DNA of 13,224 nucleotides from Phycisphaerae bacterium (lineage in GTDB: Bacteria > Planctomycetota > Phycisphaerae > UBA1845 > UTPLA1). The number at the start of each line of letters is the position of its first letter. The first letter of the stretch is position 1. A model generated the notes under the pieces. It worked only from the letters and a program-made list of their open reading frames with translations, was not told where the DNA came from and searched no databases. The translations under genes and the position numbers were made by a program. Shown here one piece after another: positions 1 to 6,168 of the stretch. The stretch lies in assembly GCA_016935885.1 (NCBI GenBank), contig JAFGQA010000385.1:1-13224 (forward strand), in the 5' to 3' direction.

Positions 1-314
1 GACTTGTGTAGTGCCAAGCCCATGTCCTGACATCGTAACCACTCGCCCCAACGACAATTACAAAATCGTGCTGTCGAAAATCAGTCTCACCGGTTTACGT
101 TGTCAGGCCGGATTTCCAACGGCCCCTGGGAGTGTCGCATCGTCTCGGCGGAATCGTCAAGCCGGGCATGGATAAGGCCCATGTGGTTGTGGCGGATACC
201 ATGCTCTCACGCGGCGCGGCGGTGGGTGAGGATAGGAGTCTGCTGCAAAGGCATGGCTGCCCGCGACTTTGTCGCGTGAAGCCATGGCACCCGGCACCCG
301 GTGCTGCTGTCGCG
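1..314. other. Left-edge stretch without a supported gene
   Basis: No convincing gene is seen here. A plus-strand frame stays open from position 2 to the TAA at 173-175, but it has no start inside the window and its translation resembles no family I know. It could be the tail of a gene from outside or chance. The second half (183-296) is a copy of a dispersed repeat listed separately. Confidence 0.5.
183..296. repeat. Dispersed 114-bp repeat, copy A, ending in a CATG-armed hairpin
   Basis: This segment aligns without gaps to 1130-1243 with about 8 mismatches counted by eye (roughly 93% identity). Its 3' part (about 250-288) folds into a hairpin with outer arms CATGGCT/AGCCATG, an asymmetric internal loop GCCC/GTGA and inner arms GCGAC/GTCGC. 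It is followed by the tail GGCACCCGGCACCC. The short open frame across it is a by-product of GC content. Confidence 0.85.
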
Positions 315-673
315 CTACAAGCCTTCCCGGATTCTGACGTTCCCTGGCGTGAGCGTCACAAGTTCTCCTTGGTATTCCGCCAACGGGTGTGACAGCACAG
401 AATCACGGATCAGCGTGATTTCCTCGCTCGCCTTCAGATTGCCGTGCCTCAAGAATATGATCCCAGGCAGAGAGATGCGTCGAATCGGACGGCGTTCGTG
501 AAATGATGATCACGGGTGATGAAGAGGGAGGGTCCTTGACAAGCCAGAAACCAGACATCGCTGTCGGGGAGTCCTTTGCCGGCGGATTCCGCTACCGCGA
601 TGACCTCATGGCCGTCTTCCCGCAGAGCGCCAGCCAAGTGCAGACACACGTTTTCATCTAGGAGGATTCTCAT
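315..673 (-). pseudogene. Frameshifted DUF5615 PIN-like toxin
   Basis: The gene starts with ATG at 671-673, overlapping the antitoxin stop (ATGA). It encodes a PIN-like DUF5615 protein, presumably the toxic RNase of a type II toxin-antitoxin pair. The first 65 residues match the family: MRILLDENV at the N-terminus (acidic D6/E7), PDSDVW around residues 36-41, and the TRDHHF motif around 53-58 (D55). After VRFDAS the frame runs into a TGA at about residue 75. The neighbouring frame continues with family-like sequence (LPGIIFLRHGNLK) to a TAG at 315-317. The intact protein would be about 119-120 residues, the usual size. The shift falls at a TCTCTCT tract, consistent with loss of 1 nt or gain of 2. 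It may be a decayed toxin or an assembly error. Confidence 0.8.
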
Positions 674-885
674 CCCGCGGCGGCCTTTTCAGTACACAGA
701 AAGGCGGCGTACTCCAGACAGGCCTGGATATCGGCCTTCTCGATGCGCGGAAACCCCTCCAGGATCGTTTCCATGCTGTCCCCCGCGGCCAAATGGCTGA
801 TGATGATGTGGACGGGAATGCGCGTACGGGCGATGCACGGTTCGCCGCCGCAGACATTGGGATCGGCGCTGATTCGCGGATTCAT
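670..885 (-). CDS. DUF433 antitoxin-like protein
   Basis: This 71-residue protein has the compact DUF433 pattern: a conserved Gly-Glu-Pro-Cys-Ile segment near residue 14, then TRIPVH, HLAAGDSMETIL, FPRI, and a C-terminal DI..CLEYAA helix. DUF433 proteins are small DNA-binding-like domains, typically encoded just upstream of DUF5615 PIN-like toxins and thought to be their antitoxins. The start is supported by GGGAGG 6 nt upstream of the ATG. The stop TGA overlaps the toxin ATG, so the two are translationally coupled. The antitoxin frame is intact while the toxin is broken. The family call is by recognition; the antitoxin role is known for the pairing, not shown here. Confidence 0.85.
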   Translation of the reverse strand: MNPRISADPNVCGGEPCIARTRIPVHIIISHLAAGDSMETILEGFPRIEKADIQACLEYAAFLCTEKAAAG

Positions 886-968
886 GACATCCCTCCCGGA
901 AAACCCAGGGCAGCCCGTACAACGGACACCACCGAGCTAAGAGCAAAGAACTCTTCGTCCGTAACCAC

Positions 969-1439
969 TCAATTGTATCCCGGACTCCTCGCCGGCCTCA
1001 AGCCCGTGCCTTGCCCGAATCCACGCGGAGAAACATGCCTACTCGGGCCGCGCCCGTGAAGGGGCGGCACGCTGCCTTTCGGGGTTTCCCCATGCTCACC
1101 CTTCGGGATGAGCATGGCACCCGGCCCAGGTGGTTGTGGCGGATGTCGTGCTCTCACGCGGCGCGGCCCTGGGTGAGGATAGGAGTCTGCTGCAAAGGCA
1201 TGGCTACCCGCGACTTCGTCGCGTGAAGCCACGGCACCCGGCCCGACACCTTTCAGCCATTCGTTGTCACCGGCGTCGGCCCTGGCGTGAACTTCTCGCA
1301 GGAATTCCACGGTCTTAGGCTCGCAGCACGGCTCGGTAGGATCATCGAGGGGGATCACAGCGTCCACTTCGACCCGTACCACGCAACGGGCAGCATGGAC
1401 CCAGCGTGTCTGTTTCACTCGCTTCCCTTCAACGTCCAT
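969..1439 (-). CDS. Small hypothetical protein with repeat-derived C-terminus
   Basis: The frame encodes 156 residues but only the first 60-65 look like a real protein. They contain TRWVHAARCVVRVEVDAVIP, then PTEPC, TVEFLREVH and AGDNEWLK. This resembles small uncharacterised proteins of about 70-75 residues that I associate with planctomycetes, which usually end shortly after a motif like EWLxxHGRVY. Here the sequence after EWLK reads into the CATG hairpin and 114-bp repeat (1034-1243), giving a Pro/Arg/Gly-rich low-complexity tail. AGGTG lies 5 nt before the ATG. A repeat insertion probably removed the native end and the frame now stops by chance. No function can be given. The protein may not be made or may be non-functional. 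Confidence 0.5.
   Translation of the reverse strand: MDVEGKRVKQTRWVHAARCVVRVEVDAVIPLDDPTEPCCEPKTVEFLREVHARADAGDNEWLKGVGPGAVASRDEVAGSHAFAADSYPHPGPRRVRARHPPQPPGPGAMLIPKGEHGETPKGSVPPLHGRGPSRHVSPRGFGQGTGLRPARSPGYN
1091..1116. repeat. CATG-armed hairpin, short member
   Basis: Arms CATGCTC (1091-1097) and GAGCATG (1110-1116) flank a loop containing CCTTCGGG. The sequence continues into GGCACCCGGC, the same tail that follows the hairpins at 250-288 and 11860-11900. It therefore looks like a short member of that family. Confidence 0.6.
1130..1243. repeat. Dispersed 114-bp repeat, copy B
   Basis: This is the second copy of the element at 183-296, in the same orientation and gap-free against it. The terminal hairpin keeps GCGAC/GTCGC inner arms. 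The outer arm has lost one pair (CATGGCT against AGCCACG). It lies within the 3' half of the open frame at 969-1439. Confidence 0.85.
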
Positions 1440-1442
1440 GTG

Positions 1443-1547
1443 TCACCTGTCGAAGTAATGCACCGTCACGAGCTTCGCGGCGTGATGGTGCGGCAGCCAG
1501 GACCAGACGGCTTTGACTACCGTTCCATCCGGCAGCAGGGCTCCCGA
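1443..1547 (-). pseudogene. Start-less 34-codon coding fragment
   Basis: Immediately after the TGA of the 421-residue gene, the same frame continues for 34 codons to another TGA three nt before the next ATG. The peptide includes PDGTVVKAVWSWLPHHH and AKLVTVHYFDR, which look like genuine protein rather than random translation. There is no ATG, GTG or TTG near the beginning, only CTG codons. It may be the 3' remnant of a small gene that once preceded the 1439 gene, cut by whatever brought in the 421-residue gene. The family resemblance is a weak impression. Confidence 0.35.
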
Positions 1548-2813
1548 TCAGGTTAGCTTCGGTAGCAGGTCGGTAGGGTGCCCAAGCACCAGTGTTCGAA
1601 GTCGTAAGGCGGCGTCCACTTGCTCGCTTTGCTTGGTGTCAGAGAGATAGGATTTTAAGCCGCCATACAGACACCCAGATCCCGCGGCCAGAAACGGAAT
1701 GGCGAGATACAAATTGAGCATGTGTGCTATGCTGACACCCGCGAACAGAAACTCGCCAGCCTCCTTAAGCAATTCACGGACCCGTTGTGGATCGTACGTC
1801 CGAGAGAGAATCGTTCCCAAGTCTCGTCGAACGCGCTCAAGCTCGTTGAGCGAAGCCGACACCGTGGCGGTATGAAGTGGCGTGGACGCGAACCATGCTC
1901 TTAACTTCCGAATCCGCTTCGCTTCTCTCGCCTCCAATATCTTCTGGACATCGGCTGGCTCACGAATAGCGATCGGCAAAGACAGCTTGCAGCTCTCTTG
2001 CTCCGCTTCCAGAATGCGAGCCGCACCCTCCTGTAGAGCATCCTGTGGGAGTTCTGTCTCTTGCTTCGATCTCGGCCGGAGTGACTGCTCCAAGAAGGAT
2101 CTGGTTGCGGCCAGCCCTTCTGCGATATCTGTGGGAACGCTTGGCAAGGTCGCGCCAACCGCTGCCATCGCGACTGAATCATTGTAGAAGTCGTGTATCT
2201 TTTGATAGACAAGCGGGCGTTTCTCAGCCAGGGTACCATACTGCCTGCTGAAGAACCCGCCCGGTTGAAGCTTGCTTGCGATTGCCCAAATGCTAGACCG
2301 CACCTTCTGATCAGTGGAACTCAACAGGGTTTCGACAAACTCTTCGGCGGGTCTGGTGAAATCATTGGGCAGCAATGTCAACCCTGACGCTGTCGGTTGG
2401 TCGGTAACATGAGGGAACGGGCGATCGAAATCAAGGCAAGCGCTGGCCGCAGAGGCCTTCAGTTCGTCATCAAAATCTGTCCAGAAGCTATCGCTATCGA
2501 GCGGCTTCGCTACATCGTAATCCCACGGGAACGGCTTGTTCTTTTGCCGTCGATTATCGATAAAACCAAGGCGACTATCTTGGTCGTACCATCCCTGGCG
2601 CACCACAACCGAGCACCATTTCTCGCGTATGAGCTTCTTGAAGGCATCGCGTTGCTTCTTGGTCGCGATGTGATCGATGCCAGCGGGCGACCTGACCACG
2701 ATGGCTGGCTCAATTGTACCGTAGAAGACCAGATGGTCTGCTAACAGCAGTAAGAGAGGCGCGCGTTGATAGGTTTTGTCGAAATCATAACTGGGCTCGA
2801 TGTAAAGCCTCAT
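1548..2813 (-). CDS. Hypothetical protein, 421 residues, unknown family
   Basis: I do not recognise this protein. The chosen ATG (2811-2813) begins MRLYIEPSYDFD and has GGAG 7 nt upstream; a TTG 36 nt further up is possible but less likely. The N-terminal third is mixed alpha/beta-like with many aromatic and acidic residues (WYDQDSR, FPWDYDV, FWTDFDDEL). The middle is charged and mainly helical, with Glu/Arg-rich stretches. Residues about 354-384 are strongly hydrophobic (from FLFAGVSIAHMLNLYLAIPF onward) and could form one or two membrane or buried helices. There is no signal peptide. Its codon use looks less GC-extreme than the metabolic genes to the right. Together with the adjacent toxin-antitoxin pair this suggests an accessory, possibly acquired, segment. 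No function is proposed. Confidence 0.75.
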   Translation of the reverse strand: MRLYIEPSYDFDKTYQRAPLLLLLADHLVFYGTIEPAIVVRSPAGIDHIATKKQRDAFKKLIREKWCSVVVRQGWYDQDSRLGFIDNRRQKNKPFPWDYDVAKPLDSDSFWTDFDDELKASAASACLDFDRPFPHVTDQPTASGLTLLPNDFTRPAEEFVETLLSSTDQKVRSSIWAIASKLQPGGFFSRQYGTLAEKRPLVYQKIHDFYNDSVAMAAVGATLPSVPTDIAEGLAATRSFLEQSLRPRSKQETELPQDALQEGAARILEAEQESCKLSLPIAIREPADVQKILEAREAKRIRKLRAWFASTPLHTATVSASLNELERVRRDLGTILSRTYDPQRVRELLKEAGEFLFAGVSIAHMLNLYLAIPFLAAGSGCLYGGLKSYLSDTKQSEQVDAALRLRTLVLGHPTDLLPKLT

Positions 2814-2961
2814 CGCCGATCTCCATGATGTGTTCGAACGGCCGCTCAAGTCTTCAGACTTGGAGGGCTCGATTCCGTTCTAACGTCACTGCCATCTCCT
2901 GGCACAGCACGTGAGTGAAAGAAACCCCCCATGCCGCGAACCTACGCCACCCAACATCATA
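2814..2961. other. Intergenic gap
   Basis: This 148-nt gap separates two minus-strand genes. It holds a short imperfect inverted repeat around 2850-2866 (CAAGTCTTCAGACTTGG). I see no clear promoter or a terminator with a T-run. Confidence 0.4.
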
Positions 2962-5900
2962 CTACATCACAACTGATTCGTCCTTTGCTTGTTTCTCCCG
3001 CATTGCCTTCAGTATCTTCTCCGGCGTGATGGGCAGGTTCTTGATCCAGACGCCTGTGGCGTTGGCGATGGCGTGGGCGACGGCGCCGAGGACGGGCAGT
3101 GTGCTGCCCTCGCCGATCTCCTTGGCCCCATAGGGACCGCGGGGCTCGTACGAATCCACGATGCCGCTGAAGATCTCCGGGGCGTCCTTGATCGTCATCG
3201 TCAGGTAGCCGTGCAGGTTCGGGTTTAGGATGTTGCCCTTTTCGTCGAACTGGACGTCTTCCATGATCGTCTCGCCGGCGCCCATGACAATGGCACCTTC
3301 GACCTGGCCGTGGACGGCTTGGGGGTTGATCGGGGTGCCGCAGTCGTGGTAGTCGGTGAAGCGGTCGATCTTGACCTTGCCGGTTTCGAGATCGACCGAC
3401 AACTCGCAGACCGAGCTGCCGAACGAGTACGCCGGGCTGGTGCCGACGGTTGCGCCCTTGTAGTCGCCTCCGAGGCCGTCCGGCGGCTTGTAGCAACCGG
3501 TGCCGACGAGCGGGCCGTTGTCGTTGAAGTACTTCCGGGCAACCTCCTCCCAGGCGACTGACGATTGGGGAGTGGCGATTGCGGATTGACGATTGGGGAT
3601 TGGGGATTGGGTATTGGCGTCGTCCTTGACAAACATCCTGCCGTCGCGGGCGACGACTTCGGACTCCTCGCAGCGGAGCATCTTGGCCGCATAGGGGCGC
3701 ATCTTGTTCACGACGGCCTCGCCGGCGCGCGAGACCGCGTGGCCGCCCATCAACGTGATGCGAGATGAATAGGCGCCCAGGTCGATCGGCGAGATGTCGC
3801 TGTCTTCGCTGCGGATGCGGAGGCGCGACACGGGAATGCCGAGCGACTCGGCGCACATCTGCGTCAGGACGGTGTCGCTGCCCTGGCCGATCTCGGCGGC
3901 GCCGATCATCAGGACCGCCGCCATGCCGTCTTCGCTGACCTTCACGATGGCGTTCGAGTGCGGGAAGATCGACTTCTTCTGGAAGGGCTCGCGGCCCTTC
4001 TCGTGCGAAAGCTGGACCTGGCCGCGGTAGATGCTGTAGCCCGCGCCGGATACGAACCCGCCGCAGCCGACGCCGATGCCTTTGGCAACGGATCCTATGG
4101 CATGGGGGGCCCGCCTGTGATTCACCGGCGAGACGTCGGTGCCACAGTTGCCTTTCACCGGTGGGACGCCGGTGCTGCCCCCCGACCAAGGTCGGGGGCT
4201 CTTTCCGGGTGCCTGCGTGGATGGTCGGGGGCTCTTTCCAGATGCCTGCGTGGATGGTCGGGGGCTCTTTCCTGGTGCTTGTGCGGATGGTCGGGGGCTC
4301 TTGTGGAGTTGGCCGTATTTGTCCTTCCAGCCGCTTTGCTGCTCGACGGCGTTAAGCGTGGCCAGGAATTCGCAACTGTCGATGTCCAGGTCGTTGACCG
4401 TGATCGTCTTGGGCGTCATGGCATTGCGGCGGCGTATCTCGATCGGGTCGATGCCCATATCGTCGGCGACCATGTTCAGCAGGCACTCGAATGCAAAACG
4501 CGGCTGCGGCACGCCGTGCCCGCGCATCGCCCCGCAGGCCGGCTTGTTGGTCATCATCCGATAGCCGTCGTATTTGTAGTTCGGAATGTGGTACAGCGTG
4601 GGCATCATGCTGCCGGCATAGTAGGCCGTGGCCACGCCGAACGACGAATAGGCCCCGCCGTCAAGGTAGATTTCGCTTTTGAAGGCCTTGATCTTGCCAT
4701 CGCGATCGACGCCGAGCTTCATCTTCATGTGCTGCTTGTGGCGGCCGCGGCCGTAGTGGAACATCTCCTCGCGGGAATAGACCATCTTGACGGGCCGGCC
4801 GGTCTTCCTGCTCAAAATGGCCGAGCAAAGGTCGAGCGGGGTGGTCGCGGCCTTGCCACCAAACCCGCCCCCGACGGCTGGGCGGATCACGCGAATCCGG
4901 CCAAGCGGGATGTGCAGCACGTGGGCCATCATGTACTGCACGTAGTGCGGCACCTGCGTCGAGCTGTACAGCACGAGCGTGCCGTCGTGCTGCCAGATGG
5001 CGATCGAGGCATGTGGTTCGAGCGGCGATTGATAGATGTGGTTGCCGGTGAATGTCTCCTCGCGAACGTAATGCGACTCGGCAAAGCCCTTCTCGACGTC
5101 GCCGAAGTGTTGGTCCACGTGCGTGTTGACGTTGCGCTTGTATCGCTCGTGAAGCTGCGGCGCGCCGTCCGCGATCGCCGCCATCGGATCGAAGACAGCG
5201 GGCAGCTCCTCGTATTCGACCTCGATCAGCGAGATCGCTTTCTCCGCGGTCCTCTCGTCCACCGCCGCTACCGCCGCGACGGGGTCGCCGACGTGGCGGA
5301 CCTTCTTCTTGGCGAGCACGTGTTCGTCGTAGCGTGCCGGGGACACGCCGTACGTCGTGTCCGGAACGTCAGCTCCGGTGATCACCGTCAGCACGCCATC
5401 GAGCGCTTTCGCCCTCGACACGTCAACGCGCTTCACGCGCCCGTGGGCAATGGGTGAGCCGAGGATCTTGCCGTGGGCCATGTTCGACAACGAGATGTCG
5501 CCGGTGTATTGCGCCCGGCCGGTGACCTTGTCGGCGGCGTCGACGCGGGGGATGGAAACGCCAACGGTGGACAGGGGCGATTGACGATTGACGGTTGACG
5601 ATTGCGGATTAGGGATTGGGGATTGGGGATTTACGATTGGGGATTGGGGATTGGGTGTTGACGATTCTTGCGGTTCCGGCCCTTCCTTGGGGAGGGGGGA
5701 GCCGTCGCGGTAGCGCTGCCAGCGTTGAACGGCGCGGAGGATGCCCGCATAGCCGGTGCAACGGCACAGGTTGCCGGCGAGGGCGTTCTTGATGTCGTCA
5801 GGAGTGGGCTCGGGATTGCGCCTCAGCATCGCTGTAGTGGCCAGGACCATGCCCGGCGTGCAGTAGCCGCACTGGATCGCTCCTTCATGGACGAATGCCT

Positions 5901-6168
5901 TCTGAACGGCGGTCAGTTCGCCGTTCTGCGCGAGGCCCTCGATGGTGGTAATCGCCTTGCCTTCCATCTCGCAGGCGAGCAGCAGGCAACTGTTCATCGG
6001 CTCGCCGTCGACCAGGACGGTGCAGGCCCCGCAGTCGCCGACGTTGCAGCCCTTCTTGGTGCCGGTGAGGTGCAGTCTGTCGCGGAGGACGTCGAGCAGC
6101 GTATCACTCGGGACGACTGCCACATCACAAGTCTCGCCGTTGATGTTGAGACGGGCGATGGTCTTCAC
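2962..6168 (-). CDS. Fused [2Fe-2S]/molybdopterin hydroxylase, xanthine dehydrogenase superfamily
   Basis: This 1068-residue protein joins an iron-sulfur subunit and a molybdenum subunit. Residues 1-160 hold a plant-type [2Fe-2S] cluster (C41, C46, C49, C61) and a second cluster (C100, C103, C135, C137). From about 200 on is the molybdopterin domain: GGGFGGK 433-439, EPHAS near 384, an ACGAMRGHGVPQ loop with R549, IGQG with Q762, and KEIGEG with E1020, the expected catalytic Glu. The loop resembles 4-hydroxybenzoyl-CoA reductase alpha, but the substrate is not certain. The order [2Fe-2S]-Mo without FAD is like Mop-type aldehyde oxidoreductases, and the FAD is supplied by the overlapping upstream gene. 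The GTG start has AAGGAGG 7 nt upstream. Repeat-derived segments lie at residues about 168-200 (domain junction), 623-690 and 851-870, all in-frame. The enzyme is probably cytoplasmic, as no signal peptide is seen. Confidence 0.9.
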   Translation of the reverse strand: MKTIARLNINGETCDVAVVPSDTLLDVLRDRLHLTGTKKGCNVGDCGACTVLVDGEPMNSCLLLACEMEGKAITTIEGLAQNGELTAVQKAFVHEGAIQCGYCTPGMVLATTAMLRRNPEPTPDDIKNALAGNLCRCTGYAGILRAVQRWQRYRDGSPLPKEGPEPQESSTPNPQSPIVNPQSPIPNPQSSTVNRQSPLSTVGVSIPRVDAADKVTGRAQYTGDISLSNMAHGKILGSPIAHGRVKRVDVSRAKALDGVLTVITGADVPDTTYGVSPARYDEHVLAKKKVRHVGDPVAAVAAVDERTAEKAISLIEVEYEELPAVFDPMAAIADGAPQLHERYKRNVNTHVDQHFGDVEKGFAESHYVREETFTGNHIYQSPLEPHASIAIWQHDGTLVLYSSTQVPHYVQYMMAHVLHIPLGRIRVIRPAVGGGFGGKAATTPLDLCSAILSRKTGRPVKMVYSREEMFHYGRGRHKQHMKMKLGVDRDGKIKAFKSEIYLDGGAYSSFGVATAYYAGSMMPTLYHIPNYKYDGYRMMTNKPACGAMRGHGVPQPRFAFECLLNMVADDMGIDPIEIRRRNAMTPKTITVNDLDIDSCEFLATLNAVEQQSGWKDKYGQLHKSPRPSAQAPGKSPRPSTQASGKSPRPSTQAPGKSPRPWSGGSTGVPPVKGNCGTDVSPVNHRRAPHAIGSVAKGIGVGCGGFVSGAGYSIYRGQVQLSHEKGREPFQKKSIFPHSNAIVKVSEDGMAAVLMIGAAEIGQGSDTVLTQMCAESLGIPVSRLRIRSEDSDISPIDLGAYSSRITLMGGHAVSRAGEAVVNKMRPYAAKMLRCEESEVVARDGRMFVKDDANTQSPIPNRQSAIATPQSSVAWEEVARKYFNDNGPLVGTGCYKPPDGLGGDYKGATVGTSPAYSFGSSVCELSVDLETGKVKIDRFTDYHDCGTPINPQAVHGQVEGAIVMGAGETIMEDVQFDEKGNILNPNLHGYLTMTIKDAPEIFSGIVDSYEPRGPYGAKEIGEGSTLPVLGAVAHAIANATGVWIKNLPITPEKILKAMREKQAKDESVVM
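3556..3618. repeat. ATTGNNG heptanucleotide array inside the molybdenum-subunit gene
   Basis: Degenerate 7-nt units (ATTGACG, ATTGGGG, ATTGCGG) encode, on the minus strand, residues about 851-870 with the QSPIPN-type heptapeptide. It sits between RMFVKDD and VAWEEVARKY, a spot where relatives have only a short turn, so it is probably a surface-loop insertion. Confidence 0.85.
4119..4179. repeat. Two GGCGAGACGCC-type hairpin repeats in coding DNA
   Basis: TTCACCGG occurs at 4121 and 4154, exactly 33 nt apart. Each is followed by a short self-complementary segment (ACCGGCG AGA CGTCGGT in the first copy). Translated on the minus strand they give the STGVPPV and GTDVSPV peptides at about residues 665-682. 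The same hairpin type occurs at 6493-6511 in the FAD gene. Confidence 0.7.
4191..4302. repeat. 33-bp tandem repeat (3.4 copies) encoding an 11-residue repeat
   Basis: Units start at 4191, 4224 and 4257, with a partial unit at 4290-4302. They encode KSPRPSTQAPG-like 11-mers at residues about 623-660 of the molybdenum subunit. A perfect inverted repeat CCCCCGACC-AA-GGTCGGGGG (4179-4198) lies at the left end. The unit length is a multiple of three, so changes in copy number preserve the frame. Confidence 0.9.
5577..5668. repeat. ATTGNNG heptanucleotide array at the Fe-S/Mo domain junction
   Basis: About a dozen 7-nt units (ATTGACG, ATTGGGG, ATTGCGG and variants) encode NPQSPIV / NPQSPIP / NRQSPLS heptapeptides at residues about 168-200. 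This is exactly between the C-terminal end of the [2Fe-2S] module and the SIPRVDAADKVTGRA start of the molybdenum module. Confidence 0.9.

Noticed and set aside
132..392. Short plus-strand open frames across the left repeat
   Set aside because: They translate the dispersed repeat and the reverse strand of the toxin remnant, with no ribosome binding site or family resemblance.
449..520. Programmed ribosomal frameshift in the DUF5615 gene
   Set aside because: No X-XXY-YYZ slippery heptamer or clear downstream stem is seen at the transition. A simple indel in the TC tract is the simpler explanation.
1548..1550. Selenocysteine or read-through at the TGA between the 421-residue frame and the 34-codon fragment
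   Set aside because: No SECIS-like hairpin is recognisable after the TGA and nothing suggests a redox role. Kept only as a remnant.
3958..5457. Long plus-strand open frame of about 499 codons opposite the molybdenum-subunit gene
   Set aside because: It is antisense to a clearly recognisable enzyme with all catalytic motifs, and its translation (Val/His/Arg/Ala-rich) resembles no family. It is explained by GC-rich codon use.
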